In this document: positions 27,249 to 35,758 of the stretch, one piece after another | Position numbering within the stretch: position 1 is the stretch's first letter | How the letters are laid out: each line of letters begins with the position of its first letter | Assembly: GCA_964613725.1 (NCBI GenBank) | Contig: CAZTJY010000009.1 | Coordinates: forward strand, 1-46,799 | Reading direction: 5' to 3' | Length of the DNA: 46,799 bases | DNA from: Parapedobacter sp964613725 | Lineage (GTDB): Bacteria; Bacteroidota; Bacteroidia; Sphingobacteriales; Sphingobacteriaceae | The notes under the pieces: model-generated | Database searches by the model: none | What the model was told of the DNA's origin: nothing | The model's input: only the letters and a program-made list of their open reading frames with translations | Position numbers and translations under genes: made by a program

Positions 27249-27351
27249 TCGTTATTGTCGCTGAATCCAATAATACGCAAAAACACCCCAAAGTAACGCA
27301 TAAAAAATCAGTTACGCGTTACGGGATGTTCGATTTTTTCGAAAGATCAAT

Positions 27352-27543
27352 TTAGGCGGAAGCGGTGTTCTCGACGATCAGTTTGCCATTATAATAAAGG
27401 TTGCCATCTACCAAATACGCGCGGTGTGGCAGGTGTACCGCTCCCGTTTCCTTGCATGTTACCAAGGTGGGACGGTCTGCTTTATAATGTGTCCTTCTTT
27501 TGTCTCTCCGTGATTTGGAAATCTTCCGTTTTGGATGTGCCAT
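27352..27543 (-). CDS. rpmF: 50S ribosomal protein L32
   Basis: A 63-residue basic protein beginning MAHPKRKISKSRRDKRRTHYKA, the universal L32 start, and ending with NLYYNGKLIVENTASA. Only one cysteine is left (VTCKETG), so this is the zinc-free form of L32 rather than the four-cysteine form. The yceD-rpmF-plsX order is conserved in many bacteria and couples ribosome and membrane synthesis. Confidence 0.97.
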   Translation of the reverse strand: MAHPKRKISKSRRDKRRTHYKADRPTLVTCKETGAVHLPHRAYLVDGNLYYNGKLIVENTASA

Positions 27544-27647
27544 CTCGTATTGTACTTATTTTGTTTATTTGCTTGTTCTTTAATCCGTCTTAACTGTTTT
27601 CGGTGATTCGTTGAATTGACCAATTATCCATTATCAATTGTCAACAA

Positions 27648-28187
27648 TCAATTGTATTTGATTTTCTTAAGTGCCTCCCAACGGGGATCTGTTTGCTTTT
27701 CTTCCTGTTGCTCCTGCGCAGGCGTCAGGTCGTTTAATTTAGCCAGTACCGTTTCGTCGCACGTGATACCGTCGCCCTGCTCACTGCATTTAATGTAGTG
27801 CGGTATGGCTACATTGATGTATTCATACAGTAATTCAGCAATGTCCAGCTCGTGTTCGTGCTTAGCCAGCACGATGATTTCCTCAGACGTTTCGGCTGCG
27901 CCTTCATCTGTAAATTTGACAATCAGCCTTTCCGAAAAATCGGTTTTCGCCGGGAACGATGATAAACACACATCGCACTGGAGCATAACCGAGCCTGTGA
28001 TGTGGAACTGAAGAATCATCATGGTCTCCTGCTTGAGCAGGTTTACATGCGCATTCAAGTTACCATCTTTTACGATGGAATAATCATAGCAATCAAAGAA
28101 CGCCTTGTCAATGTCAAAGGCAAAGTCGTGCGTGCCCAAGCTCAGCCCCGTGAAGGGAATCCGGTATTGCTTCAAATAATTCACCAC
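27648..28187 (-). CDS. YceD/DUF177 family protein
   Basis: A 179-residue cytoplasmic protein of the DUF177 family, which is nearly always encoded just before rpmF and is linked to 23S rRNA accumulation in E. coli and plants. Visible are the FDIDKAFFDCYDYSIVKDG start region, VMLQCDVCLSSFPAKTDFSERLIVKF with the CxxC pair, and DIAELLYEYINVAIPHYIKC. The last part, PRWEALKKIKYN, is the usual C-terminus of this family. It lies 104 bases before rpmF. Confidence 0.9.
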   Translation of the reverse strand: MVNYLKQYRIPFTGLSLGTHDFAFDIDKAFFDCYDYSIVKDGNLNAHVNLLKQETMMILQFHITGSVMLQCDVCLSSFPAKTDFSERLIVKFTDEGAAETSEEIIVLAKHEHELDIAELLYEYINVAIPHYIKCSEQGDGITCDETVLAKLNDLTPAQEQQEEKQTDPRWEALKKIKYN

Positions 28188-28259
28188 CTCACAATTGAGC
28201 CTGCAAAGGTATATATAAATTATAAGATATGAAAGTTTTTTGTCGTTAACAGCGCACGC

Positions 28260-28922
28260 TCATTCGCCGTAATAATGCTTTCCGATTTCGATTCGCTCGC
28301 GGCCGTTTTCCAGCCGCCAGTGGTTGGTGTCGCGCAGGGAGTACGCGCAGCCGCAATATTCTTGCATATAGAATTGCTCACGCTTGCTGATTTCGAGCAT
28401 ACGCGTCGAACCTCCTTTCTTGCGCCAGTTGAATGTCCAATACGTGATGCCAGGATAATGGCCTGCCGCACGCACGCCACAGTCGTTGATCTGCTCAAAA
28501 TTCTTCCAACGCGAGATGCCCAGCGAACTGGTGATTACCGGAAATCCGTTTTCGTGGGCGTACAACGCGGTACGTTCGAAACGCATATCGAAGCACATCG
28601 TACAGCGGATGCCGCGCTCCGGCTCGTGTTCCATGCCTTTCGCACGGGCAAACCAGTTATCAACGTCGTAGTCGGCATCCACGAAGGGTATACCGTGTTG
28701 TTCTGCAAAACGAATGTTTTCGTCTTTGCGCAGGTCATATTCCTTACGCGGATGGATGTTTGGGTTATAAAAATAGATCGTGAAGTCGATGTCTGATGCA
28801 ATCAATGCCTCCATCACCTCGCCGGAGCAAGGTGCACAGCATGAGTGTAGCAGCAGTTTGTTGTTGCCATCTGGCAACTCCAGTTTCTCGCGTTTGAAGC
28901 CCGTATTATCCATATCCCGCAA
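28260..28922 (-). CDS. queH: epoxyqueuosine reductase QueH
   Basis: A 220-residue iron-sulfur enzyme for the last step of queuosine synthesis in tRNA, replacing QueG. From the alternative ATG at 28913 the key residues are Cys25, Cys26 and Cys29 in LLHSCCAPCSGE, RCTMCFDMR, and the late EYCGCAYS cysteines. KNFEQINDCG and the Y-P-G-I-TYW segment also fit. It is divergent from the lipoprotein gene, with 59 bases between starts holding promoter boxes for both. Confidence 0.93.
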   Translation of the reverse strand: MRDMDNTGFKREKLELPDGNNKLLLHSCCAPCSGEVMEALIASDIDFTIYFYNPNIHPRKEYDLRKDENIRFAEQHGIPFVDADYDVDNWFARAKGMEHEPERGIRCTMCFDMRFERTALYAHENGFPVITSSLGISRWKNFEQINDCGVRAAGHYPGITYWTFNWRKKGGSTRMLEISKREQFYMQEYCGCAYSLRDTNHWRLENGRERIEIGKHYYGE

Positions 28923-28936
28923 CGTTTGTTGAACGG

Positions 28937-28971
28937 CAAAATTAGTGAATTTTCTTTATCTTTGCGCAAAA
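28937..28971 (-). promoter_or_regulatory. predicted queH promoter overlapping a divergent one
   Basis: On the minus strand TTTTG (28967-28971) and TAATTTTG (28937-28944) are 22 bases apart, in line with the Bacteroidota promoter pattern. On the plus strand a perfect TATCTTTG box (28957-28964) lies 17 bases before the ATG of the divergent lipoprotein gene, so the two promoters overlap. Confidence 0.45.
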
Positions 28972-28981
28972 CCCCCGTGGG

Positions 28982-30058
28982 ATGAAGAAATCGCTTGGTT
29001 TTCCGTTGATAGCATTAAGCTTACTGCTTGCTGTGGCTGGCTGCATGCGTAACGATGACGAGCCGGAATATCCGAAACGGCCGATAGCTCGGTTGTATGT
29101 CTCGATTGAAGACTATCAATACGATGCTGCTAGAGACGATATCGACAATGTTGTGTTGATCGACCCTGCGGACACTTCGGAGATGTACGTGGCATTGAAC
29201 CACAATTCCGACGCCGTTGGTGGTGCGGGTATCCACTTCAATCCATTTGCCAGCCGGTTATTCCAGGCGGGATATAACGACACAACCATCCGGATTATGA
29301 CCGTGGGCAATCTCGGTAACCTGGGTAACTCGGGGAGTATCGGGAATGGAGTGTTGAAACAAATGCGTGGACTCGTTTATCATCATCCCACACAACTGCT
29401 TTATGTTGCAAGCGGCACGACGATTTACGGCTTTTACCAGCCGATGAATCGAAATGGGTTTACCAAGCCCAATCGCGTATTGCAGCTAGGGTCGGAAATG
29501 CGACCATGGAGTGTATTGCTTTGGAACGACAGTCTGTTGGTGTCAAATTCGGCCGGCAACGGAGGGGTTGCGCTGTATGGTAACCTTTCGCAAATCGACT
29601 CGCTAGCCTCCAATTTCCAGGCACTATCAACTATCCGTATCGAGGGTGCAAATGCCATCCGCGGAATAGCCTTCGTCGATTCGTTGGATGTATTGGTTGC
29701 TGCCGATTATGGGGTCGTGCAAGGTGGAAACCGGCTGGGTGATGGAAAAATATATATCATCGAAGGCATTAAAGCGCATTTGGCCAATCCATCAGCTACT
29801 GTATCGCCCACCCGTACGATTAGCGGCGCGTTAACGGGGTTAACGGGACCGGTGGACGTTGCTATAGACCCTAGGGGTGGTGCCAGCAGGCGCACCATAT
29901 TTGTGGCTGACCGCGACGGGCATACCGTTTCGAGGTTCCCGCTGTCCGCAGACGGAAACGTCGCCCCGGAGGGGACGGTTACATTAGACGTGCCCGAAAA
30001 TGACCGGCGTCCGTTCGGTATTTACTTTGACGTGCGCGGAGACGCCCAAGAACAATAG
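28982..30058 (+). CDS. lipoprotein with a beta-propeller-like body, unknown function
   Basis: A 358-residue lipoprotein with lipobox LAVAGC (Cys21). The body contains repeated strand motifs with small loops (RGLVYHHPTQLLYVASG, RGIAFVDSLDVLVAADYG, PVDVAIDPRGGASRRTIFVADRDG), the pattern of NHL/SMP-30-like beta-propellers, with about five or six recognisable blades. A short run GNLGNLGNSGSIGNG near residue 110 is low-complexity. No catalytic residues are recognised. The stop is two bases from the stop of the convergent transglutaminase-like gene, so the two transcripts must overlap. Confidence 0.8.
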   Translation: MKKSLGFPLIALSLLLAVAGCMRNDDEPEYPKRPIARLYVSIEDYQYDAARDDIDNVVLIDPADTSEMYVALNHNSDAVGGAGIHFNPFASRLFQAGYNDTTIRIMTVGNLGNLGNSGSIGNGVLKQMRGLVYHHPTQLLYVASGTTIYGFYQPMNRNGFTKPNRVLQLGSEMRPWSVLLWNDSLLVSNSAGNGGVALYGNLSQIDSLASNFQALSTIRIEGANAIRGIAFVDSLDVLVAADYGVVQGGNRLGDGKIYIIEGIKAHLANPSATVSPTRTISGALTGLTGPVDVAIDPRGGASRRTIFVADRDGHTVSRFPLSADGNVAPEGTVTLDVPENDRRPFGIYFDVRGDAQEQ

Positions 30059-30060
30059 CC

Positions 30061-30915
30061 TTAAGATAATAAATCCAGCATTCGGTTGATTTCCTCAGTC
30101 TTGGTCGCGTTGCCGACTTGCGAATACGAGGTCGTCAGGTTGCGCAGTACCCTTGTGATGATATCGACATTGCTGCATGGCAGTACGAAGTCGTCGTTAG
30201 GAGCCAGGTTGAGCTGCTTGAGGAACGCCACCACATCATGCCGTCCGAAAATCTGCCCCCTGTTAAACGCATTAATGTAAAACAGGATGCCGTCCTTATT
30301 CTCCACCGGCGTGTGGTCTTCGGTATACGCCAATATGAAATGCTTCGGCAAATTGACGCCATATATGGGAATGTCCAATTTTTGGGCTACGATGCTATAG
30401 ATACATGCCAACAAGATGGGATTGCCTTTGTGTGTTTCGAGCACCTGGCCAACGTAGGAGTTTTGTGGGTCGTGGTAATTGCTCGTATTGCCCGAAAAAC
30501 CATGGGCATTGTATAAGATGTTATTAAGAAGTCGGACTTTCTCAACCGCGCTCATGCTATAAATCATATCCAACCAAGCATCGCGCTTAATGGCTTCGAT
30601 TTGGTTGATGATCTTCTGTTCATCTACATCCGGATATTGGTACTTATTGACGATAATCAACCCTTGGAGTAAATCGAACGAACCGCTCAGCTTCCAGAGC
30701 TCCAACTCTTGCAGTACATCTTCAAACTGTATCTTGTGGATGAGGTTCTCGATGCGGGATTGTAGCATTACGTCGAACGATTCTCCCCATACTGTTTCCA
30801 GTCGGTCTATTACTTCCGGCCCCATCATGATGAGTTTCTGTTCGACATGTTGGAACACTTCCGCGTCAGGGTCATCCAACAATTTAATCAACGAATCTAT
30901 TTCTTTCTCGTCCAT
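30061..30915 (-). CDS. transglutaminase-like (SirB1-type) protein
   Basis: A 284-residue cytoplasmic protein. The first 100 residues are helical (HEAT-like: LIKLLDDPDAEVFQHVEQKLIMMG). The middle carries the SirB1/transglutaminase-like core, HGFSGNTSNYHDPQNSYVGQVLETHKGNPILLACIYSIVA, then IPIYGVNLPKHFILAY with the conserved His. The typical Cys of active transglutaminases is not at the usual place (NPILLACIYS offers a Cys nearby). Function is unknown for this family in Bacteroidota. Confidence 0.8.
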   Translation of the reverse strand: MDEKEIDSLIKLLDDPDAEVFQHVEQKLIMMGPEVIDRLETVWGESFDVMLQSRIENLIHKIQFEDVLQELELWKLSGSFDLLQGLIIVNKYQYPDVDEQKIINQIEAIKRDAWLDMIYSMSAVEKVRLLNNILYNAHGFSGNTSNYHDPQNSYVGQVLETHKGNPILLACIYSIVAQKLDIPIYGVNLPKHFILAYTEDHTPVENKDGILFYINAFNRGQIFGRHDVVAFLKQLNLAPNDDFVLPCSNVDIITRVLRNLTTSYSQVGNATKTEEINRMLDLLS

Positions 30916-31028
30916 CTATGACAAACTTAGGGATAATACATGTGATATGCAATAGCTTAGGTTGAATATGACACGATTTTTATATGCGCCGTAGGGGTAA
31001 ATGGCTATGAAGTTGTCAATCTATCTAA

Positions 31029-31598
31029 ATGGAAGTAACTTTGGCCAAAAGCGAAACAGTGGCAGATCCCCATCCCGAGGCAATCTTCGAGCAGGCATTC
31101 AAAAGCAATTTCAAGGCACTGCATGCCTATGCGCATACCGTGCTTCAAGACGAGCTCATGGCCGAGGAAATCGTACAGACGGTATTTTTGAAGTTGTGGG
31201 AAAACCGTAACCGGATGAGCATACACACATCCTTGCGGGCCTACCTTTACAAATCGGTATACCACGAAAGCTTGAATTATCTCAAACATAAGAAAGTACA
31301 GCGTAGATACATAGAGGAAGCGGTGGTCGAACAAAAACGGCAGCAAGCCGACGACGTGGTGGCCGACGCTGAGTTGCGTCACCAACTGCACGCCGCGCTA
31401 CAGCGGTTGCCCGAGAAGTGCCGCACCGTATTCCAGCTTAGCCGCTTTGAAGAATTGCGGTACCAAGAGATTGCCGAACAACTGGGTATTTCTGTAAAAA
31501 CCGTGGAAGCCCATATGGGGAAGGCTTTGAAACTGTTGCGGCTGCGGTTGGCCGACTTCCTACCGTTATTGATTGTTATATTGCCTAATCTATGTTGA
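31029..31598 (+). CDS. ECF-type RNA polymerase sigma-70 factor
   Basis: A 189-residue extracytoplasmic-function sigma factor. Region 2 is FKALHAYAHTVLQDELMAEEIVQTVFLKLWENR and region 4 is LQRLPEKCRTVFQLSRFEELRYQEIAEQLGISVKTVEAHMGKALKLLR. It is followed one base later by a FecR anti-sigma factor, the usual cell-surface signalling arrangement. The third member of that arrangement is normally a TonB receptor with an STN domain; here it is the unusual STN protein at 32558. Confidence 0.95.
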   Translation: MEVTLAKSETVADPHPEAIFEQAFKSNFKALHAYAHTVLQDELMAEEIVQTVFLKLWENRNRMSIHTSLRAYLYKSVYHESLNYLKHKKVQRRYIEEAVVEQKRQQADDVVADAELRHQLHAALQRLPEKCRTVFQLSRFEELRYQEIAEQLGISVKTVEAHMGKALKLLRLRLADFLPLLIVILPNLC

Positions 31599-31599
31599 T

Positions 31600-32547
31600 A
31601 TGGATGATGTATTATTGACGAAATACTTGTTGAACGAGGCCAGCGAAGAGGAAGCCAGTGAAGTGCGGCGTTGGGTTGCTGCACATCCCGACAATGGGCG
31701 TTATTATGCCCATATCCAGCTGGTTTGGGATACCAGTCGGTCGCTCGCTGCCAGAAGCAGCGTCGACGAGTACGAGGCTTGGAAGCGTTTTCTACGGCGG
31801 AGGGAAGATGTGGGGTACGCATCGGGGAGAGCGACTAAACCACTTAGCCGCAAGATGGGATGGGTGCGCGTTGCTGCAGTGCTGGTCATCGGGTTGCTGG
31901 CGGCATTTGGAGGTTATTACCTTATTGACGCAGACCAGCGTGGCAATCGGCTCTTGGGAGCGGTACACCAAACGACCGATGCGGTCAATACGGATACGTT
32001 GTCGGATGGATCGATCATTACGCTAAGCAAATACGCATCATTGCGATTTTCCCGGGGATTGTTCCAACAGAAGCGCGCGGTAGAGCTGCACAACGGGTCG
32101 GTGTTTTTCGAAGTAGCCCCCGACCGGGAAAAGCCTTTCGTTATCCAGTCGGGCGAAGTGACCGTGACCGTATTGGGTACATCGTTCCATGTGAGCCGAA
32201 GCGGCGACGAAACAACCGTTGTGGTCCAATCGGGCAAGGTGAAAGTAGTGGGGTTGGACAAGGCTGTGGAACTGGAAGCCCGGCAAAAGGTAACCATCAA
32301 CACGGCTACGCACCGTTTTGAAGAGCGTATGGTAATCGGGGTGTTAGACCATACGCCGCTGTGGCGTATTGTCGAAATGCTGGAGGATGTCTACGGTGTG
32401 GAAATCGGCATTGGCAACGATGCTATCCGCGACCTGCCGATGACGACGACCTTGCACCAAGGTACACTAGATGAGACGCTGCATATCATCACCGAAACGT
32501 TAGGGATAACCGCCACCCAACAGGGTAATCGGATCGTGTTCAATTAA
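31600..32547 (+). CDS. FecR family anti-sigma factor
   Basis: A 315-residue membrane protein. The cytoplasmic N-terminus binds the sigma factor, a single membrane segment lies at about residues 86-107 (VAAVLVIGLLAAFGGYYLI), and the periplasmic FecR domain runs from DTLSDGSIITLSKYASLRF to TVTVLGTSFHVSR. A DUF4974 domain (HTPLWRIVEMLEDVYGVEI) closes the protein. The start at 31600, one base after the sigma stop, is preferred to the upstream in-frame ATG at 31573 that overlaps the sigma gene. It ends 10 bases before the STN gene. Confidence 0.94.
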   Translation: MDDVLLTKYLLNEASEEEASEVRRWVAAHPDNGRYYAHIQLVWDTSRSLAARSSVDEYEAWKRFLRRREDVGYASGRATKPLSRKMGWVRVAAVLVIGLLAAFGGYYLIDADQRGNRLLGAVHQTTDAVNTDTLSDGSIITLSKYASLRFSRGLFQQKRAVELHNGSVFFEVAPDREKPFVIQSGEVTVTVLGTSFHVSRSGDETTVVVQSGKVKVVGLDKAVELEARQKVTINTATHRFEERMVIGVLDHTPLWRIVEMLEDVYGVEIGIGNDAIRDLPMTTTLHQGTLDETLHIITETLGITATQQGNRIVFN

Positions 32548-32557
32548 TTGGCTTGGA

Positions 32558-34114
32558 ATGCAGCGTAGCCGTTCCGTCTATATCTTGTTTCTAAAGGGCC
32601 TGATTGTCGCGGGTACGATGCTAGTGGGATTTTCCTGTATGGCCCAGCCGTACTTGGCACGCGAAATCACCGTCAACAGTCCAGGGGCCAAACGCTTGGG
32701 CGATTTGCTCGATTCAATCGGTAGCCAGCGGGCATTTTACTTTTCCTACAACAGCGATGTGGTCGATGCAGATAGGCAGGTAAACATACCCCATTACAGT
32801 GGAACGTTGGTTGGCATTCTCGAAAAGTTGTTTGGTCCAGATTATGTATTCAAAGAAAGCCCTGGATACGTCATTATCCGTTATGCGCCCCGGCTGATCG
32901 ATCTCACGGTACGCGTAGAGCAACAGCGCGGCAGGCCACTGGTGGTAGAAGGGCAGGTGCGGGATGCCGACGACGGTGCTGTGATTAACCAAGCCAGTAT
33001 CTACGAACGCAACGTTCTTGTCTCCACGCTCTCGGGGCCAACCGGGAGCTTTAGACTATCGTTTCGGCGGCCTAATGAGACTATATGGCTCACGGTTAGC
33101 AAAGAAAATTACCGAGATACCACTGTGGCCCTGTTGCTGCCGGTGGAAGTTGGTTCGAAAGCTACCGTGCGGCGATATTGGTTCTTTCCCAAAGATGATA
33201 GCCGTGGACTGGAAGGGACGGTGCTTGGACGATTTTTCACCAACTCAAAACAGCGGATACAACGGATTAACCTCGATGGTTTTTTTGCATATAATGCATA
33301 TCAGATATCGCTTACGCCGCGTATAAGCTCGCAAGGGCTGTTCAATAGCCAGGTGGTGAACCAGGTTTCATTGAATGTCATCGGTGGGCACACTGCCGGG
33401 GTGAATGGTGTTGAGGTGGGTGGGGTGTTCAATGTCAACCAACAGGACGTCCGTTACTTTCAAACCGCCGGACTGTTCAACCTAGTTGGCGGTCGGGTAA
33501 ACGGTGTGCAGGTGGCGGGGATATCCAATATCGTTGTGGGCGACATTTCGGGTATACAGGTGGGCGGTGTGAGCAATCAATCGGGAGATGTAAAGGGCAT
33601 GCAACTGTCTGGCGTGATCAATGTTGCCGACAATGTGCGGGGGGTCCAACTGGCCGGCCTTGTCAATGTCGCCGATAGCAGTGATTATCCAATCGGATTG
33701 ATCAACCTGGTGAAAAATGGTGGACGGAGTGTTGGGGTAGGTGTCAACGAGTCTGGCATGGCCCGGCTGACGTTCCGCTCGGGTGGCAAGGTGCTGTACG
33801 GGTTGGTTGGTGTGGGTTATGGTATGGGTGGTGGAGCACAACAATATGGCTTGGAAACGGGATTGGGAGCTCGCCTGCTAACAGCGGGCATGTTTGGGTT
33901 TGACGTGGAGATTGCCAATCTAGTCAGCACCGGATTCAAGAAAAACAGCACGTCGCAATTCGCTGCAAGGTTACTACCCCAGCTCCATATCGGTCGGCAT
34001 TGGGGTTTAGCGGCAGGCCCAGCGTTAACGTACCGTCATCGGGGTGCCGCAGATAGCGGCCGCGAAGAAGCGCTGCACATGGGCCTGTACGGCGGCCTTA
34101 CCTACAGTTGGTAG
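32558..34114 (+). CDS. STN-domain protein with surface-type short repeats
   Basis: A 518-residue secreted protein. Its signal peptide ends near residue 28. An STN domain follows (REITVNSPGAKRLGDLLDSI to about residue 110), then a carboxypeptidase-regulatory-like segment (VEGQVRDADDGAVINQASIYE). From about residue 283 to 390 there are about seven repeats of 14-16 residues of the form GVQVAGISNIV, GIQVGGVSNQS, GMQLSGVINVA and GVQLAGLVNVA, like LA_2272-type surface-repeat proteins. The end looks like a short beta-barrel. There is no TonB-box plug or 22-strand barrel. The sigma-FecR-STN context suggests a sensor that touches FecR through STN but does not transport (inference). Confidence 0.75.
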   Translation: MQRSRSVYILFLKGLIVAGTMLVGFSCMAQPYLAREITVNSPGAKRLGDLLDSIGSQRAFYFSYNSDVVDADRQVNIPHYSGTLVGILEKLFGPDYVFKESPGYVIIRYAPRLIDLTVRVEQQRGRPLVVEGQVRDADDGAVINQASIYERNVLVSTLSGPTGSFRLSFRRPNETIWLTVSKENYRDTTVALLLPVEVGSKATVRRYWFFPKDDSRGLEGTVLGRFFTNSKQRIQRINLDGFFAYNAYQISLTPRISSQGLFNSQVVNQVSLNVIGGHTAGVNGVEVGGVFNVNQQDVRYFQTAGLFNLVGGRVNGVQVAGISNIVVGDISGIQVGGVSNQSGDVKGMQLSGVINVADNVRGVQLAGLVNVADSSDYPIGLINLVKNGGRSVGVGVNESGMARLTFRSGGKVLYGLVGVGYGMGGGAQQYGLETGLGARLLTAGMFGFDVEIANLVSTGFKKNSTSQFAARLLPQLHIGRHWGLAAGPALTYRHRGAADSGREEALHMGLYGGLTYSW

Positions 34115-34154
34115 CGTGTGGGACACACGGATAGTTTATGCTATTTTTGCACCC

Positions 34155-34634
34155 ATGGGTCTTTTACGCTATTATCTTGATGGGTTGTGGCATTTTTTTG
34201 CAGCACATTCACGTCATGGTACCCATTCACCATTCGTTTATCGGCTGGTGGACGAGGTGATTTATGCCAAACGCCTGCCTAGCGAGTCGGGGGATAAAGT
34301 AAAGCGACTAGTTGGGCGGCTCATCAATCGGTTCCAGCCGAGCATGGTGTTTGCACTGGCTAACGAATCGATACCAACATCCCGCCTAGATTTTGTTATT
34401 ATCGACGCTAGAACGCTTGAAGAGCCCGTCGCCCAACTAGAAGCATTGTGGCCGCGACTCCATGCCGGAAGTGTACTGGTGTTGTCGGATTTCTACCGCG
34501 ATACCAAGTCAAAAGCGTTGTGGCAATCCATTAAAATTAAGCCTGAAGTAACGGTAACGATTGATCTGTTCCGAGTGGGATTAGTGTTCTTTCATTCCGG
34601 GCAAGCAAGGGAGGACTTTAAGATCAAGTATTGA
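34155..34634 (+). pseudogene. methyltransferase-like protein lacking its SAM-binding core
   Basis: A 159-residue open frame. The start MGLLRYYLDGLWHFFAAHSRHGTHSPFVYRLVDEVIYAKR and the end DFVIIDAR...VLVLSDFYRD...WQSIKIKPEVTVTIDLFRVGLVFF match a Bacteroidota class I SAM-dependent methyltransferase family, with the IDLFRVGLVFF end block well kept. Between NRFQPSMVFALAN and SRLDFVII the middle of the family, about 70 residues including the glycine-rich SAM motif (ELGTSLG-type) and its following strand-helix units, is missing, yet the frame is kept. It is therefore likely an inactive remnant or a domain-reduced protein. A longer upstream frame (34044) overlaps the STN gene and is not used. Confidence 0.65.
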
Positions 34635-35020
34635 CCGAAGGTCGATTGGGACCGGTTCGTCACTCGCCCGAGACCACCTTGCTATGTCAAGACGGTTCAG
34701 CCGCGGTATCTCCATACTAAAAGCACGTTCTGCCACATAAATCGTGGACTCGACGTGGACTTACCGTGCTCACAGGGTGCAGGCAAAGCGAAGCATTGTT
34801 GAACCACTGGTAGACACGTATCGAACCATTGCGGGTTCGTATCGAGTCCGCACGACGCGTCTTGGGCTTTCCATTTTCATAATGGCGCTTCGACAGCGCA
34901 TTTCGAAATTCGTATCGCACACCGAAGCATAATTTGGATATCTGTAAAAATAAACAAATATTTGATATTCAACATATTGTGTTATTATCTTAGCCTTGTG
35001 TTTCAACAACAAATAGGACA
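34635..35020. other. 386-base region without a recognised gene
   Basis: No convincing coding frame is seen on either strand. It contains short repeats (cgtggac twice near 34743-34760; cgtatcga at about 34817 and 34839), a small hairpin gaacc/ggttc around 34824-34838, and a weak TAGCCTTG box at 34992-34999 before the next gene. The last 90 bases are A+T rich. Its base composition differs from the genes around it and may be old decayed sequence. Confidence 0.4.
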
Positions 35021-35758
35021 ATGGGAAAGATAGAAGATGGTTATATCCGGGGCTTGGTAGGCTCCGTAGTCAGCCGCAGGGTCGGCGACCTGAACGTGTT
35101 ACAAGGGCGCCCGCGGTTCGGTGTAAAGCAAACCGAATCCACGAAGGCCGCAGGGATAGATTTCGGCACAGCTAGTCACTGTGCGCGGCTGATCCGACAT
35201 AAGCTTTGGGCGCTGATCCTGGATAATCAGGATAGCGGAATGATCAATAGGCTGAATGCACAGGTCCTGCGGGCTATGCGGGCCAACCGAGGCCAGCAGG
35301 CAGGGGCTATGCGGCTCGCCTCAGGGAAATTGCACCGACTGGTCAATTTCCAATTCAATGCTAAATGCCATTTGCAGGATTACCTGTTTGTGGATATTGA
35401 AGTAGAATGTTCACCCACCAAAGGGTTGGATATCCGTATCCCGGCTTTTCATTCGGAAGACGATTTGCGGTGGTGGGGTGAGATGACGCATTGCCGTATC
35501 CAACTCAGGGCATCTGCTTTCGATTTTGAAAAAGGCGAATCGAAGGTAATCGGCCGCAAGGAATACGTCGTTCCGTTGCGCACGAGGGAAAAGGACGTGC
35601 CGGAGCAACGTTGGCATTTTGATTTGTCCGAACCGGCGGGTACCGTCATCATCGTGGGGCTCTCCCTGGAATTCATGTACAACATGGGATCCCGTTTCCA
35701 TGGACTGAATAATAAAAACTTGCACCCCTCCGCTATTGTAGGTGCTTTTGCGGTATAA
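35021..35758 (+). CDS. orphan protein of unknown function
   Basis: A 245-residue protein without a signal peptide. The first 60 residues (MGKIEDGYIRGLVGSVVSRRVGDLNVLQGRPR) weakly recall the opening of DUF6266-type proteins found in many Bacteroidota, where a GIxGGxxGKVGxxVG pattern precedes a K-x-T segment. The second half is rich in aromatic residues and charges (DDLRWWGEMTHCRIQLRASAFDF, then EQRWHFDLSEPAGTVIIVGLSLEFMYN) and reads as beta-rich. No catalytic motif is seen. Neighbours give no clue; it converges with trpB across a repeat array. Confidence 0.7.
   Translation: MGKIEDGYIRGLVGSVVSRRVGDLNVLQGRPRFGVKQTESTKAAGIDFGTASHCARLIRHKLWALILDNQDSGMINRLNAQVLRAMRANRGQQAGAMRLASGKLHRLVNFQFNAKCHLQDYLFVDIEVECSPTKGLDIRIPAFHSEDDLRWWGEMTHCRIQLRASAFDFEKGESKVIGRKEYVVPLRTREKDVPEQRWHFDLSEPAGTVIIVGLSLEFMYNMGSRFHGLNNKNLHPSAIVGAFAV

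Noticed and set aside
34831..34851. tRNA T-arm-like sequence gcgggttcgtatcgagtccgc
   Set aside because: The arms do not form a proper 5-bp T-stem with a seven-base loop and no acceptor, D or anticodon arms can be placed around it.
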